Below, one piece after another: positions 1 to 9,296 of a DNA stretch of 64,000 nucleotides; position 1 is the first letter of the stretch; each line of letters begins with the position of its first letter. Made by a program: the position numbers and the translations under genes. The DNA is from Rothia nasimurium (lineage in GTDB: Bacteria > Actinomycetota > Actinomycetes > Actinomycetales > Micrococcaceae). Where the stretch lies: assembly GCF_014217215.1 (NCBI RefSeq), contig NZ_CP056080.1, positions 1,922,001 through 1,986,000 of the forward strand. Direction: 5' to 3'. The notes below the pieces were generated by a model. That model did no database searches. It saw nothing but the letters and a program-made list of their open reading frames with translations, and was not told the DNA's origin.

Positions 1-408
1 ACCAGTGGTCATTCACCAGGTAGGTGTAGGCAGTGTTGTCTTCCAGAGTCTGGAAAGAGTTGCCTACCCCGCGGGGAACAAAAACAGCGGTATCGGGGCC
101 AAGCTCTACAGTGACGGTCTTACCAAATGATTCCCCGGCCCGCAGATCAACCCAGGCACCAAAAATGCGACCGGTAGCGACAGAAACATACTTATCCCAG
201 GGTTCAGCGTGGATACCACGGGTGGTACCTGCTGTTGCGTTAAAGGAAATGTTGTTCTGTACGGGGCCGAAATCCGGCAACCCCGCAGCAACCATTTTCT
301 CGCGCTGCCAGTTTTCTTTGAACCAGCCACGGTTATCGCCGTGCTGGGGAATATCGATAACGAGCAGACCCGGAATCTCCGTTGTGTGAACGGCTAATTC
401 TTTAGGCA

Positions 409-409
<1 letters not shown>
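1..409 (-). CDS. rmlC: dTDP-4-dehydrorhamnose 3,5-epimerase (partial, runs off left edge)
   Basis: Only the first 136 residues lie in the window; the gene continues past base 1. The product begins MPKELAVHTTEIPGLLVIDI and carries the RmlC cupin signature RGIHAEPWDKY (about residues 65-75), which contains the conserved catalytic His of the family. RmlC epimerises dTDP-4-keto-6-deoxyglucose at C3 and C5 in dTDP-L-rhamnose synthesis. The ATG overlaps the TAA of rmlB (TAATG), so the two are translationally coupled in one transcript. In many actinobacteria this domain is fused to the RmlD reductase in one long protein; the wording of the motif fits that type, but the fusion cannot be confirmed because the 3' part is missing. 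Family call is secure. Confidence 0.88.
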
Positions 410-1428
<1,019 letters not shown>

Positions 1429-1489
1429 TCACCTCATTTTGGGTTTCTGATAGCGCCTAAACATGTGGTGTTCATGCCAGAATGGGGGT

Positions 1490-2350
1490 ATGAAGGGAAT
1501 TTTACTCGCAGGTGGCACAGGCTCACGCCTCCACCCCATCACGCTCGGCATCAGTAAGCAGCTCACACCGGTTTACGACAAACCGATGATTTACTACCCC
1601 ATTTCCACCCTGATGTTGGCAGGTATCCAAGATATCCTGATCATCACCACGCCTCAGGACCAGGACCAGTTCCGCCGTCTTCTGGACGACGGTTCCCAGT
1701 TCGGCGTTAACTTCACTTACAAGGTTCAGCCTTCGCCCGACGGTCTAGCACAGGCCTTCCTCCTGGGTGAAGAGCACGTTGGTGATGACTCAGCTGCTCT
1801 TGTTTTGGGCGACAATATTTTCTACGGCCCCGGTCTCGGTAACCAGCTCCGTAAATATAACGACGTAGATGGAGCTGCTGTCTTTGGTTACCGGGTAGCA
1901 GACCCCACTGCATACGGCGTTGTTGAATTCGATGATGACTTCAGGGCTGTATCTATCGAAGAAAAACCGGTAAATCCCAAGAGCGACTATGCAATTCCTG
2001 GATTGTACTTTTACGATAACAATGTTGTTGAGTACGCAAAAGCTATTAAGCCTTCACCGCGTGGTGAACTAGAAATTACCGACCTTAATCGCGTCTATCT
2101 TGAGCAGAGAAAACTCCAGGTAGAAGTTCTTCCCCGTGGGACGGCTTGGCTGGATACTGGCACATTTGATTCCCTAGCCGATGCCACGAACTTTATTCGC
2201 ACCGTCCAGGCACGTCAGGGGCTTTCTATTGGCTCTCCTGAAGAGATTGGGTGGCGAATGGGCTGGATTGATGATGCCCGTCTTGAAGAACTAGCTCAGC
2301 CGCTTGTTAAGAGTGGCTACGGCACGTACTTGATGAGCCTCCTAAAATAA
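1490..2350 (+). CDS. rmlA: glucose-1-phosphate thymidylyltransferase
   Basis: A nucleotidyltransferase of 286 residues beginning [20 protein letters not shown], with the family signature GGTGSRLHP, the uridylyl/thymidylyl-binding stretch LALGDN-like ([14 protein letters not shown]), and EEKP in mid-protein. It makes dTDP-glucose from dTTP and glucose-1-phosphate, the first step toward dTDP-rhamnose. The frame stays open upstream to an ATG at 1463, but that would add a Cys-rich nonconserved tail. The ATG at 1490 matches the family N terminus and length. It is divergent from rmlB-rmlC, so the whole rhamnose set probably shares the 1408-1489 control region. Confidence 0.93.
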   Translation: MKGILLAGGTGSRLHPITLGISKQLTPVYDKPMIYYPISTLMLAGIQDILIITTPQDQDQFRRLLDDGSQFGVNFTYKVQPSPDGLAQAFLLGEEHVGDDSAALVLGDNIFYGPGLGNQLRKYNDVDGAAVFGYRVADPTAYGVVEFDDDFRAVSIEEKPVNPKSDYAIPGLYFYDNNVVEYAKAIKPSPRGELEITDLNRVYLEQRKLQVEVLPRGTAWLDTGTFDSLADATNFIRTVQARQGLSIGSPEEIGWRMGWIDDARLEELAQPLVKSGYGTYLMSLLK

Positions 2351-2422
2351 AACTACGTATAGATACCCCAGCAAAGGCTGTAGTGGCGTCGGCAATACGT
2401 TTTGCTGAACACAGATACAACC

Positions 2423-2451
2423 TTGACTGGGGTATTCGTTGTTAGAATTAT
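2423..2451 (+). promoter_or_regulatory. possible promoter of the BY-kinase gene
   Basis: TTGACT at 2423-2428 is a good -35 match. Candidate -10 boxes are AATTAT at 2446-2451 (17-nt spacer) or TAGAAT at 2443-2448 (14-nt spacer, short). It lies in the 155-bp gap between rmlA and the BY-kinase gene. Seen by eye only. Confidence 0.35.
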
Positions 2452-2505
2452 CCTCGGGTTCGCGCTAGAACCTACTCGTTTCACTGCTAAACCTTTAGGG
2501 CGTCT

Positions 2506-3927
2506 ATGACCATACTTGATTTCCTGCGCATGCTCCGCGCCAACCTCAAACTTCTCTTGATTGGCCTCGTTGTCGGTGCACTTCTGGGTTTTGGTTATTC
2601 TTTACTGCAGCCTCGCGTGTATTCTTCTTCTTCGACGGGATACGTCACCGTAGGCGACGGTGCCGGAATCGGTGATGTGATTTCAGGTTCAACTGCTGCT
2701 AAAGAAAAGGCTAATGCATATCTTGCCTTTGTTAACAGCGGTCCCGTTGCTGACGAAATTATTGCAGCTAACCCGGAGTTTAACCTTACCCGTGGTCAGG
2801 TACAGGGCAACCTTACTGCCACTGTAGACGCCAACTCAGCTCTTATCAGAGTGACAGCTACTGGAAGTACCCCAGAGACTGCTCAAGCACTCGCTAATAG
2901 CTCACTCGAAGCAGTTGCTAAGGTAGTTAACGATTTGGAGGGGTCAAGTACTGTTCGCGTTATCCCCTTGGAAGACGCAGGGTTAAGCTCTGCTCCCATC
3001 AGCCCTAATACAAGAAAACTAATTCTTGTAGGCGCTGCGGGAGGACTGGCTCTTGTATTTGCTGCTGTTTTGTTGCGACGAACTGTTGATACCAAGCTCC
3101 GCACCCGCGACGATGCCACTAAGGCAACAGAGGCCGGTGTGCTCGGGGTTCTTCCGGTCTCTGACGAGCTCACCGAAGAAAATATCCTGCGCGCTAACAG
3201 CGACCACGTAGCTCAAGAGGCTATCAGGCAGATGCGCACCAATCTCCGGTTCGTTAATGTCGATAACCCGCCCAAATCTCTGATTGTCACTTCTGCTGAG
3301 CCGGGTGAAGGCAAGTCAACGGTGTCCACCTCTATTGCTAGGGCGCTTGCTGATGCTGGGTCTCCTGTCATTCTCATCGATGCTGACCTTCGTCGCCCCA
3401 CCATTGCGAAGAAGTTCAAGATTGACTCAAAGGTTGGTCTCACCCAGGTGCTAGCTGGGCAAGTTGAGCTATCTGATGCAGTTCGTCAGTTTGAAGATAC
3501 TCAGCTCTTTATTTTGCCTGCCGGCCGTATTCCCCCTAACCCCTCTGAGCTTCTTGGCTCAGATAAGATGCGCCAGCTTATTTCAGAGCTCTCCAGCGAA
3601 TTCACGGTCATTGTTGATGTTCCCCCGGTACTCCCTGTAACTGACGCTACTCTACTCTCAACAGCCGTTGACGGCGTTGTTCTTGTTGGAGCTGTCGGGA
3701 AGACCCGCAAGGAGAACCTTGCAGAAGCAGCAGCTAACCTTCGTAAAGTAAATGCTACGCTCCTGGGAGTTGTGATTAACAAAGCGCCCCGTACGGGGTT
3801 GGGCAATTCCTACTATGGCTTTGCGTACAGCTCAACGGGAGCATACACCAGCTACTATGGTCAGACGCCCAGGACGGCAAGAAAAAGGGCGCGAGGAAGA
3901 AGAAAGCTAAGATTAGCCTCTAGCTAA
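2506..3927 (+). CDS. Wzz / bacterial tyrosine kinase (BY-kinase) for polysaccharide chain control
   Basis: A single 473-residue protein joining a chain-length-determinant (Wzz) domain to a cytoplasmic tyrosine kinase domain. TM segments lie near residues 15-35 and 170-190, with an extracytoplasmic loop between. The kinase part has Walker A SAEPGEGKST (about 262-271), Walker A' VILIDADLRRP and Walker B FTVIVDVPP. The C terminus has six tyrosines within about 20 residues, followed by a strongly basic tail (RTARKRARGRR). These tyrosines are the expected autophosphorylation sites. In this family autophosphorylation cycles control export and length of capsule or wall polysaccharide. A matching low-molecular-weight phosphatase is encoded at 27922-28515. 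The fused Wzz-kinase form is the one known from actinobacteria and proteobacteria, unlike the split Firmicutes pair. Substrate is unknown. Confidence 0.88.
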   Translation: MTILDFLRMLRANLKLLLIGLVVGALLGFGYSLLQPRVYSSSSTGYVTVGDGAGIGDVISGSTAAKEKANAYLAFVNSGPVADEIIAANPEFNLTRGQVQGNLTATVDANSALIRVTATGSTPETAQALANSSLEAVAKVVNDLEGSSTVRVIPLEDAGLSSAPISPNTRKLILVGAAGGLALVFAAVLLRRTVDTKLRTRDDATKATEAGVLGVLPVSDELTEENILRANSDHVAQEAIRQMRTNLRFVNVDNPPKSLIVTSAEPGEGKSTVSTSIARALADAGSPVILIDADLRRPTIAKKFKIDSKVGLTQVLAGQVELSDAVRQFEDTQLFILPAGRIPPNPSELLGSDKMRQLISELSSEFTVIVDVPPVLPVTDATLLSTAVDGVVLVGAVGKTRKENLAEAAANLRKVNATLLGVVINKAPRTGLGNSYYGFAYSSTGAYTSYYGQTPRTARKRARGRRKLRLASS

Positions 3928-3933
3928 AATTCT

Positions 3934-4001
3934 AAGAGCCGTTACGGTTTATGCCAGCTCAGCATTCTCTGCTAGCTGGCATAAACTGTATACAGGCTCT
4001 T
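3934..4001. repeat. nested inverted repeat (two-step hairpin)
   Basis: Outer arms AAGAGCC (3934-3940) and GGCTCTT (3995-4001) enclose perfect 13-base arms GTTTATGCCAGCT (3947-3959) and AGCTGGCATAAAC (3974-3986) around a 14-base loop. It sits just after the BY-kinase stop and ahead of the nucleotidyltransferase start. There is no clear U-tract, so it may be an attenuator or processing site rather than a simple terminator. Confidence 0.6.
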
Positions 4002-4034
4002 ATCAGCCGTAAACTGAATGAGGATGAAATCATC

Positions 4035-4880
4035 ATGACCGATACGCCAACGCAAGTCCAGGATGTCCCGCTTCCCATCCGCATACAGCTTTCTCATGCA
4101 TATTTTCAGCACCTTGCTAACCGCCTAAGAGTTGATGTTCTTCATGTCAAAGGGTATGCCTTCGCAGATGATGTGTATCGCCCAGGTCGCTCAAGCACTG
4201 ATGTTGACTTACTGGTGCGACCAGAACATCTTGATCGGTTCATTGAGGGTGCTTTGGCAGATGGCTGGAGAGTTCTCACCCATTTTGAAACCGGGTCAAT
4301 TTTTGAACATGCTATGACCCTCTACCACGGATCATGGGGACTTGTTGATATTCATCGGTATTTCCCTGGAATCGGTGATGCTCAAGGCTCAGCGTTTGAA
4401 ACGCTCTGGCAACAACGGCGAACGCGGGAGATAGCCCATTACCCTTGTTATCTCCCTTCTCTGACCGACTCCCGTATTTTTGTTGTAGTACACGGGGCAC
4501 GCTCCGAAAATGAGTACAACGCCGATATCGAGTATCTTCGGAAGACTCTCTCCCCCGCCGAGTGGCAGGAAATGAGAGATCGTCTACCGGCGCTAGGTGC
4601 TGAACTGGCATTTGCGGCTGCTCTCCACGAGCTGGACGGCTTCACGGATCACCCTGATTACCTACTCTGGAAGTCAGTATCGGAAAAGACCTCCACCTAT
4701 ATCCGGTGGAAGGCCCGGTTCATGCATGCCAAAGGGTTCAGGGCAAAGATGAGGGTAGTGTTCAGTATCGTGCTGGTCAATAAAGATCATCTCGCCATGG
4801 AACTAGGGCACCCACCCACCAAAGAAGAAGTCCGTCAGAAGTTCTTCTCCCGGTTCCTCTTCTGGAAGAAGAAATCATGA
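4035..4880 (+). CDS. nucleotidyltransferase-fold protein (NTP_transf_5-like)
   Basis: A 281-residue protein with the signature of the uncharacterised nucleotidyltransferase family: a Lys-Gly turn (HVKGYAFADDVY, about 37-48), then RSSTDVDLLV (about 52-61), whose two aspartates correspond to the metal-binding DxD of pol-beta-type nucleotidyltransferases. The frame is open from 3951, but that start lies inside a hairpin. ATG 4035 is preceded by GAGGA about 10 nt away and gives a sensible N terminus. The next gene, a PqqD-like protein, overlaps its stop region. Such pairs occur in polysaccharide loci and in some peptide-modification loci, where the role of the nucleotidyltransferase is unsettled. 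It is placed right behind the chain-length kinase, which suggests a task in surface polymer production (inference). Substrate and reaction are not known. Confidence 0.65.
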   Translation: MTDTPTQVQDVPLPIRIQLSHAYFQHLANRLRVDVLHVKGYAFADDVYRPGRSSTDVDLLVRPEHLDRFIEGALADGWRVLTHFETGSIFEHAMTLYHGSWGLVDIHRYFPGIGDAQGSAFETLWQQRRTREIAHYPCYLPSLTDSRIFVVVHGARSENEYNADIEYLRKTLSPAEWQEMRDRLPALGAELAFAAALHELDGFTDHPDYLLWKSVSEKTSTYIRWKARFMHAKGFRAKMRVVFSIVLVNKDHLAMELGHPPTKEEVRQKFFSRFLFWKKKS

Positions 4881-4885
4881 AGGAG
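4880..4885 (+). promoter_or_regulatory. ribosome binding site fixing the PqqD-like start
   Basis: AAGGAG lies 6 nt before ATG 4892. An earlier in-frame ATG at 4877 overlaps the stop of the preceding gene but has no such site, so 4892 is preferred. Confidence 0.7.
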
Positions 4886-4891
4886 CGAACG

Positions 4892-5182
4892 ATGCGATAC
4901 AGCCGCGCGCACCATATCGGCTTCATTATGGGCTTCGAGAGTGAGGAAAGCGCAGATGACGAAACCTATGTAGCGAATCTGCTGACCTCGGAGATTTCTG
5001 TTCTACGCGGTCCCAGCGCGGTGATATGGGAGATTCTGGACTCCCCCCGTAGCTCCGAAGAGATTATCGCTGATATGCAAGATATCTACGGTGTGCCCCG
5101 GGAAACCGTGGCGGATAGCGTCCTCAATTTTCTGGATTCGTTGGTCCGGCAAAATCTTCTAGTGCTCACGGACAAAGCCTAA
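4892..5182 (+). CDS. PqqD-family small protein
   Basis: A 96-residue protein with the PqqD fold pattern: a strand-turn segment (ANLLTSEISVLRGPSAVIW), then helices EEIIADMQDIYGVPRETV and DSVLNFLDSLVRQNLLV. Classic PqqD proteins bind precursor peptides and present them to radical SAM or other modifying enzymes. Here no precursor peptide, radical SAM enzyme, lasso protease or cyclase gene is seen nearby, so the partner is open. It follows the nucleotidyltransferase gene with a 12-nt gap between the preceding stop and the preferred start, and a strong RBS. A hairpin terminator follows, so this gene closes the rightward unit that begins at the BY-kinase. An alternative start at 4877 would add five residues. 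Family call is good; function is not known. Confidence 0.7.
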   Translation: MRYSRAHHIGFIMGFESEESADDETYVANLLTSEISVLRGPSAVIWEILDSPRSSEEIIADMQDIYGVPRETVADSVLNFLDSLVRQNLLVLTDKA

Positions 5183-5189
5183 AACTGAT

Positions 5190-5223
5190 GAGGGCGGGTA
5201 ACAGCTATCTGTTACCCGCCCTC
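5190..5223. terminator. bidirectional hairpin terminator
   Basis: Perfect 15-bp stem: GAGGGCGGGTAACAG (5190-5204) and CTGTTACCCGCCCTC (5209-5223), with loop CTAT, followed by TCTGTTT. It lies between the convergent PqqD-like gene (+) and the last gene of the long leftward operon (-). Confidence 0.88.
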
Positions 5224-5243
5224 TCTGTTTAAGACCCGTTGCG

Positions 5244-6365
5244 CTATTGCTTGAGCTGTTCCCTGATTTGCTGGATAAAGCGTTCTTCGCTGAACTGGGA
5301 AACATGCTCCTGAATACGCTGAGGTGGATAGTCCTCAGGGCGGAAGTCTTCAACCGCCCGGCGAATCTCAGGAGCCGTTGGGGCATCGATAAAGGTTCCC
5401 GTGATGCTCTCAACGATGGTGTCGAGGAAGCCACCTGCCTTGAGTGCGATGGTGGGCTTGCCGAAAGCACCGCCCTCAAGCGGGGTAATCCCAAAATCTT
5501 CGTGAGATACGGCTAGCAGGGCGGTTGCATGGGTGTAAGCGTACTGCATTTGCTCATCGGAAAGATGTGATGCGAAGGCGACATTGGGGGTGCTCATCGC
5601 TTTGAGCTCATCGAGCATGGGACCGGCACCGATCACCAGCAGTTTCTGCTCAAGCCCGGCGAAGGCCTCAATGGCGTGCTGGACATTTTTGTACGGTAGC
5701 AGACGCGAAACAACCAGGTAGTAGCCATCTGCCATGAAGCTCTCAAGGCCCGGTATCGGACTCACGGGGCCACCGGCATTCATGGAGTAGGGCGGGAAGA
5801 TAATCTCTGTCCGTTTGCCGTACACATCAAAAATTCTTTGCTGGATAATGCTGGAATTAGCGATGTAGTGATCATGTTTGCGAGCGGCAAGCTGATCCCA
5901 CCGGCGTAAAAAGGGGCGCAAGACTTTGAAGCCCAGCTCAATGCCCTTGTTCATGGTGTTACCCATGTACTGGTCGGTCAGGTAGATCCACCGTGCAGGT
6001 GAGTGACAGTAAATGACACTCTTCTGCGGGAGGTCAAACCCGTGGGCCCACCCGGTTGACGATACAATCACCCGCTCAGCATCAACTTTGAGTCTGCTCG
6101 AGAAGAAGGGAAGTACCGGTAGCGCTAGGCGGTGGTCTTTACGGAACAGCCCCACCTTGTTAAGGGGCGAGGTGATAATGGTGCAGTTCTTAAACTCTGG
6201 GTAGGTCTTGTCCGGGTCGTAAAGCGTGGTGTAAATGGGCGCGTCGGGGAAAGCCTTATGCAGGGCAAGAACTACCCGCTCGGCACCGCCACGCTGGGTG
6301 AGGTAGTCGTGAGCTATAGCTACCGGGTAGCGTGAACCGGCCACAGAAGTAGGACGAGAACGCAT
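5244..6365 (-). CDS. glycosyltransferase family 4 (GT-B fold)
   Basis: 373 residues. The N-terminal domain begins with AIAHDYLTQRGGAERVVLAL (about 17-36), the GGAE motif being typical of GT4 enzymes that bind the acceptor. The C-terminal domain has the nucleotide-sugar motif HEDFGITPLEGGAFGKPTIA with its E-x7-E spacing. Such enzymes transfer a sugar from a nucleotide donor with retention, at the inner face of the membrane. It is the last gene of the leftward operon, 22 nt behind the GT2 gene. Donor and acceptor cannot be told from sequence; mannosyl- or rhamnosyltransferase is possible given the neighbouring rhamnose genes (inference). A shared terminator follows. Confidence 0.85.
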   Translation of the reverse strand: MRSRPTSVAGSRYPVAIAHDYLTQRGGAERVVLALHKAFPDAPIYTTLYDPDKTYPEFKNCTIITSPLNKVGLFRKDHRLALPVLPFFSSRLKVDAERVIVSSTGWAHGFDLPQKSVIYCHSPARWIYLTDQYMGNTMNKGIELGFKVLRPFLRRWDQLAARKHDHYIANSSIIQQRIFDVYGKRTEIIFPPYSMNAGGPVSPIPGLESFMADGYYLVVSRLLPYKNVQHAIEAFAGLEQKLLVIGAGPMLDELKAMSTPNVAFASHLSDEQMQYAYTHATALLAVSHEDFGITPLEGGAFGKPTIALKAGGFLDTIVESITGTFIDAPTAPEIRRAVEDFRPEDYPPQRIQEHVSQFSEERFIQQIREQLKQ

Positions 6366-6386
6366 GGGGGTGGGTTCTTCTTTCGG

Positions 6387-7328
6387 CTAGAAGTTTTTTT
6401 GTGCACGGTGGGGGTATTTTGCCCCCGCATAGCTAGAAGATTCGACAACAAGGGAGATAATTTTCTCGGCGAATTTTGGTGGAACAATAGGTGCCAACCG
6501 GTCCGCGATATTACCCATGTACTTTACGCTTCGTTCAGTCGCGAATTGTGCTAAAAACTTTACGGCAAAACCCCATAAACCTGAGGGGTGTATAGGTTTA
6601 AGCACGTCACGACCGTGTTTTTCAAGAAATATATTTCGGGCAGAGCCAGAGAATAGCGCTCTGCGGGCTTTACCAGCTGTTGTTGTTGCCGCAATATAAT
6701 GCTTTACTTCAAGGTCGCGGGCAAGGACAAAAGTCGCGCCAGCGTCGGCGAGCATCTTACCCATATCAACGTCTTCCCAGCCGTACAGGCGGTACCGCGG
6801 ATCATAACCGCCTACCGAGTAGTAAAGGTCAGAGGGCATAGAGCAGTTAGCTGCCCAGTAATGCCACCAACCTGCGGGGTCCGATAAATAGGCTTCGTCT
6901 CTGAACCTTTTATCGCGGTAATAGCCGTAGAACTTAGCGTGAGGCGTATCAGGAAAGACATTGTGTACAAGCCCCATAACAGCCCGCCGAGGCTGTTCCC
7001 GATGGTACGCAATATGTCGAGAAATGTATTCCTCGTTCATTTCGATGTCGTCATCACAGCGAATCAGGATAGCGGCATCGGCGGCCCGGTAGCCTGCATT
7101 CAGTGCTGCTACCCGCCCCTGGTTCTCCTCAAAAACAATCATGCTGAGGTTAAGACGCCCACGGTCAATGTAGCTTTGGACAACAGCGGCTGAATTATCA
7201 ATATCGCCATCAAGGACGACAATAACCTGAAAGTTCTTTTCGGTTTGTGCTTCTAAGGCGTCCAAAGGGTAATGCAACTTGGGCGCTCCCCCGCGGCTGG
7301 GAATAATAACGGCGGCTTCGTAAGTCAT
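6387..7328 (-). CDS. glycosyltransferase family 2 (GT-A fold)
   Basis: 313 residues. Begins with AAVIIPSRGGAPKLHYPLDA and shows ILIRCDDDIEMNEEY, containing the metal-binding acidic triad of GT2 enzymes, then a GWEDVDMGKML motif (the ED acid/base region). Inverting transfer from a nucleotide sugar is expected. The C-terminal part is basic with an amphipathic segment that could sit on the membrane. It starts 2 nt after the stop of the acyltransferase-3 gene, so the two are coupled. Acceptor unknown. Confidence 0.85.
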   Translation of the reverse strand: MTYEAAVIIPSRGGAPKLHYPLDALEAQTEKNFQVIVVLDGDIDNSAAVVQSYIDRGRLNLSMIVFEENQGRVAALNAGYRAADAAILIRCDDDIEMNEEYISRHIAYHREQPRRAVMGLVHNVFPDTPHAKFYGYYRDKRFRDEAYLSDPAGWWHYWAANCSMPSDLYYSVGGYDPRYRLYGWEDVDMGKMLADAGATFVLARDLEVKHYIAATTTAGKARRALFSGSARNIFLEKHGRDVLKPIHPSGLWGFAVKFLAQFATERSVKYMGNIADRLAPIVPPKFAEKIISLVVESSSYAGAKYPHRAQKNF

Positions 7329-7330
7329 TT

Positions 7331-8410
7331 TTACTTCTTTACTTTCTCGACCAGTTGCAGAGCTTGGGGGACATTAAATAACCACGGTACCCGCTTTTCT
7401 AAAAGCACAGCGGTAACCAGAGGTAATCCTACTCCAGTAATCAGTGAAATTACCATGAGAATAACGGGGTTATCGATCCCGCTACGCACCAGTAATATTC
7501 TGGTCAGCGGAGTAATCAGCAAATGCATAAGGTAAATGTGCAGGGAATAACGGCCAATAAATTCTAGGGGCCTAAAAGAGATCCATCGAGAGAGGGAGGC
7601 AACGGCAAGAACTACACCCGTAACACCGGTAAGTGTTGCGATAATCCCGAACAGAATACTGGAACCGGTGCGGTAGGGGTCATCGAGCGTGGGTGTAGAG
7701 ATATAAAGTTTCGACAGAACCATCGATAGGAAAACAATAAGGCTGACCAAAGCAACCGAGATAGTTACCGGAGGCCGTGCCTTATTGAGCTGGCCCATTC
7801 GCTCGGTGCCGATGAGCGCACCAACTACAGCAAACAGGTAAATCGCTACACCGCTACCGAAGATCACAGCATAGTTCACGCCCCACAGCACTACCGCACA
7901 AGCAGCGCATACGGTCATCGATAAGACCGCTCGAACCTTTGTTTCCCAGGGCCTAACGATAACGAGGCACCCGAAGATAAAGACCATCCACGGCAGATAC
8001 CACAGGTGCGCAAGGGGGCGCGAAAGGTTGGCGACCTCAGCCCAGGTTGTTCCCCCGTTGGAGAACCGCGCTCCCAGCACTTCTGCGGTGCCCTGTATCA
8101 ATGACCACACCAGGTAGAGATAGATAAACCCGATGATGCGGTTGGCCGCGTACACCAGGCTCCCCCGCCTTCTCCAGGAGCCGGGTATGTTAAACCCGAA
8201 AAGTAAGGCGAACAGCGGCATGTGGACGCTGTATAGAGCAATATTTAGGCGCTTATACATTTGGGGGGCATCTTGCGTCAGCCCGGCCTGCATAATACCA
8301 AGATTGATGTGGCCAAGAACTACCGCAAGGATAGCGATTCCTCGGAGGGCATCGAGAGATCTATTGCGTTGGTTTATCCCGGAGGAATATCTTGAATCGC
8401 TTCTAGGCAA
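7331..8410 (-). CDS. membrane acyltransferase family 3 (OafA-like)
   Basis: 359 residues, nearly all hydrophobic with about ten predicted TM helices. The N terminus carries the family hallmark RNRSLDALRGIAILAVVLGH (about 16-35) with the conserved Arg and the helix-1 His. Enzymes of this family add acetyl or other acyl groups to membrane-linked sugars, peptidoglycan or antibiotics. In a polysaccharide operon O-acetylation of the repeat unit is the most likely job (inference). No extra SGNH domain is present. It is the first of two such genes in the operon (the other is 10396-11442), so two different acetylation positions may exist. Confidence 0.85.
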   Translation of the reverse strand: MPRSDSRYSSGINQRNRSLDALRGIAILAVVLGHINLGIMQAGLTQDAPQMYKRLNIALYSVHMPLFALLFGFNIPGSWRRRGSLVYAANRIIGFIYLYLVWSLIQGTAEVLGARFSNGGTTWAEVANLSRPLAHLWYLPWMVFIFGCLVIVRPWETKVRAVLSMTVCAACAVVLWGVNYAVIFGSGVAIYLFAVVGALIGTERMGQLNKARPPVTISVALVSLIVFLSMVLSKLYISTPTLDDPYRTGSSILFGIIATLTGVTGVVLAVASLSRWISFRPLEFIGRYSLHIYLMHLLITPLTRILLVRSGIDNPVILMVISLITGVGLPLVTAVLLEKRVPWLFNVPQALQLVEKVKK

Positions 8411-8411
8411 G

Positions 8412-9296
8412 CTAATCGACCATGCTCTCGATGTAGGTTGGTTGAGCCGATTTTTTGGGCCCCTTCAGAATATACGCCAAGATAGATAGCGGCTTAAGCA
8501 AGTACCTTAAAGAAGCGGTATAGTTTTTATTTTTAATATGCCCTATAGCAATTGTGAAAGACACAATGAAGGAGTTAAGTACCCAGACCCTATTATTCAT
8601 CTCAGGGAAATTATTTGGGCATTTCTTCCAGATATATATTTCAGAAAGATTTGACTTAAAAATTTTTACCAGTCTGCTTTTAAGATTTTTAGTCTCCCGA
8701 AAAAATACAATCATTTGCGGATTACAGGTGTATGAATCAACCACCCTGCTAAGACGTAATGCCAAATCTATATCTTCACCTCCATAGGCAGGTAAAGACA
8801 TATCAAAACCACCAACCTCAATCAGCAAGCTTTTTTTGATAGCAAAGTTACACGAAACCACACCAAACCCTTGGGTGCGAAGGGGATAAATAGAGTTTCT
8901 CCCTAAGCGGCCACCCCGCACGCCATCTCTCAGACTATACAAGGGGCCACCAATAACGTTAGCGGATTTCGAGGACTGATAAATAGCCTCAACCCATCCA
9001 TCTGAAACCTCATCATCAGCATCACAAAAAGCGACAAAATCTCCTCTTGCTTTAAGTACACCGAGATTTCTCGCTCCGGCTGCCCCGGGGAATTTTGCTG
9101 AGCTAATGTAGATTAGAGAAACTGGAAAATTCTCCGAGAGATCTCTTATATATCCCTGCGTATTATCTGTAGACCCATTATCAGAAACAATCACCTCCCA
9201 AGTTGCTGTGGTCTTCTGTTGCGCCAGAGCCTTTAGTTGGTTCTCTAGCAAAGGAAGACCATTCTTACTCGGAATAACAACACTGATATCAACCAT
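8412..9296 (-). CDS. glycosyltransferase family 2
   Basis: 294 residues from ATG 9296, which overlaps the upstream stop by 8 nt. A GTG at 9320 would add eight residues. It has the GT2 N terminus MVDISVVIPSKNGLPLLENQ, the UDP-binding VSDNGSTDNT and the metal motif FCDADDEVSDGW (DADD). The C-terminal half resembles the GT2 genes at 19764, 20748 and 32955 (for example PAYGGEDIDLALR), so these are paralogues. The DNA is visibly more AT-rich than the flanking genes, which suggests it was acquired separately. Sugar specificity is not known. Confidence 0.85.
   Translation of the reverse strand: MVDISVVIPSKNGLPLLENQLKALAQQKTTATWEVIVSDNGSTDNTQGYIRDLSENFPVSLIYISSAKFPGAAGARNLGVLKARGDFVAFCDADDEVSDGWVEAIYQSSKSANVIGGPLYSLRDGVRGGRLGRNSIYPLRTQGFGVVSCNFAIKKSLLIEVGGFDMSLPAYGGEDIDLALRLSRVVDSYTCNPQMIVFFRETKNLKSRLVKIFKSNLSEIYIWKKCPNNFPEMNNRVWVLNSFIVSFTIAIGHIKNKNYTASLRYLLKPLSILAYILKGPKKSAQPTYIESMVD

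Noticed and set aside
3951-4034. Longer N terminus of the nucleotidyltransferase-fold protein
   Set aside because: It would start inside a large hairpin with no ribosome binding site; ATG 4035 is better placed.
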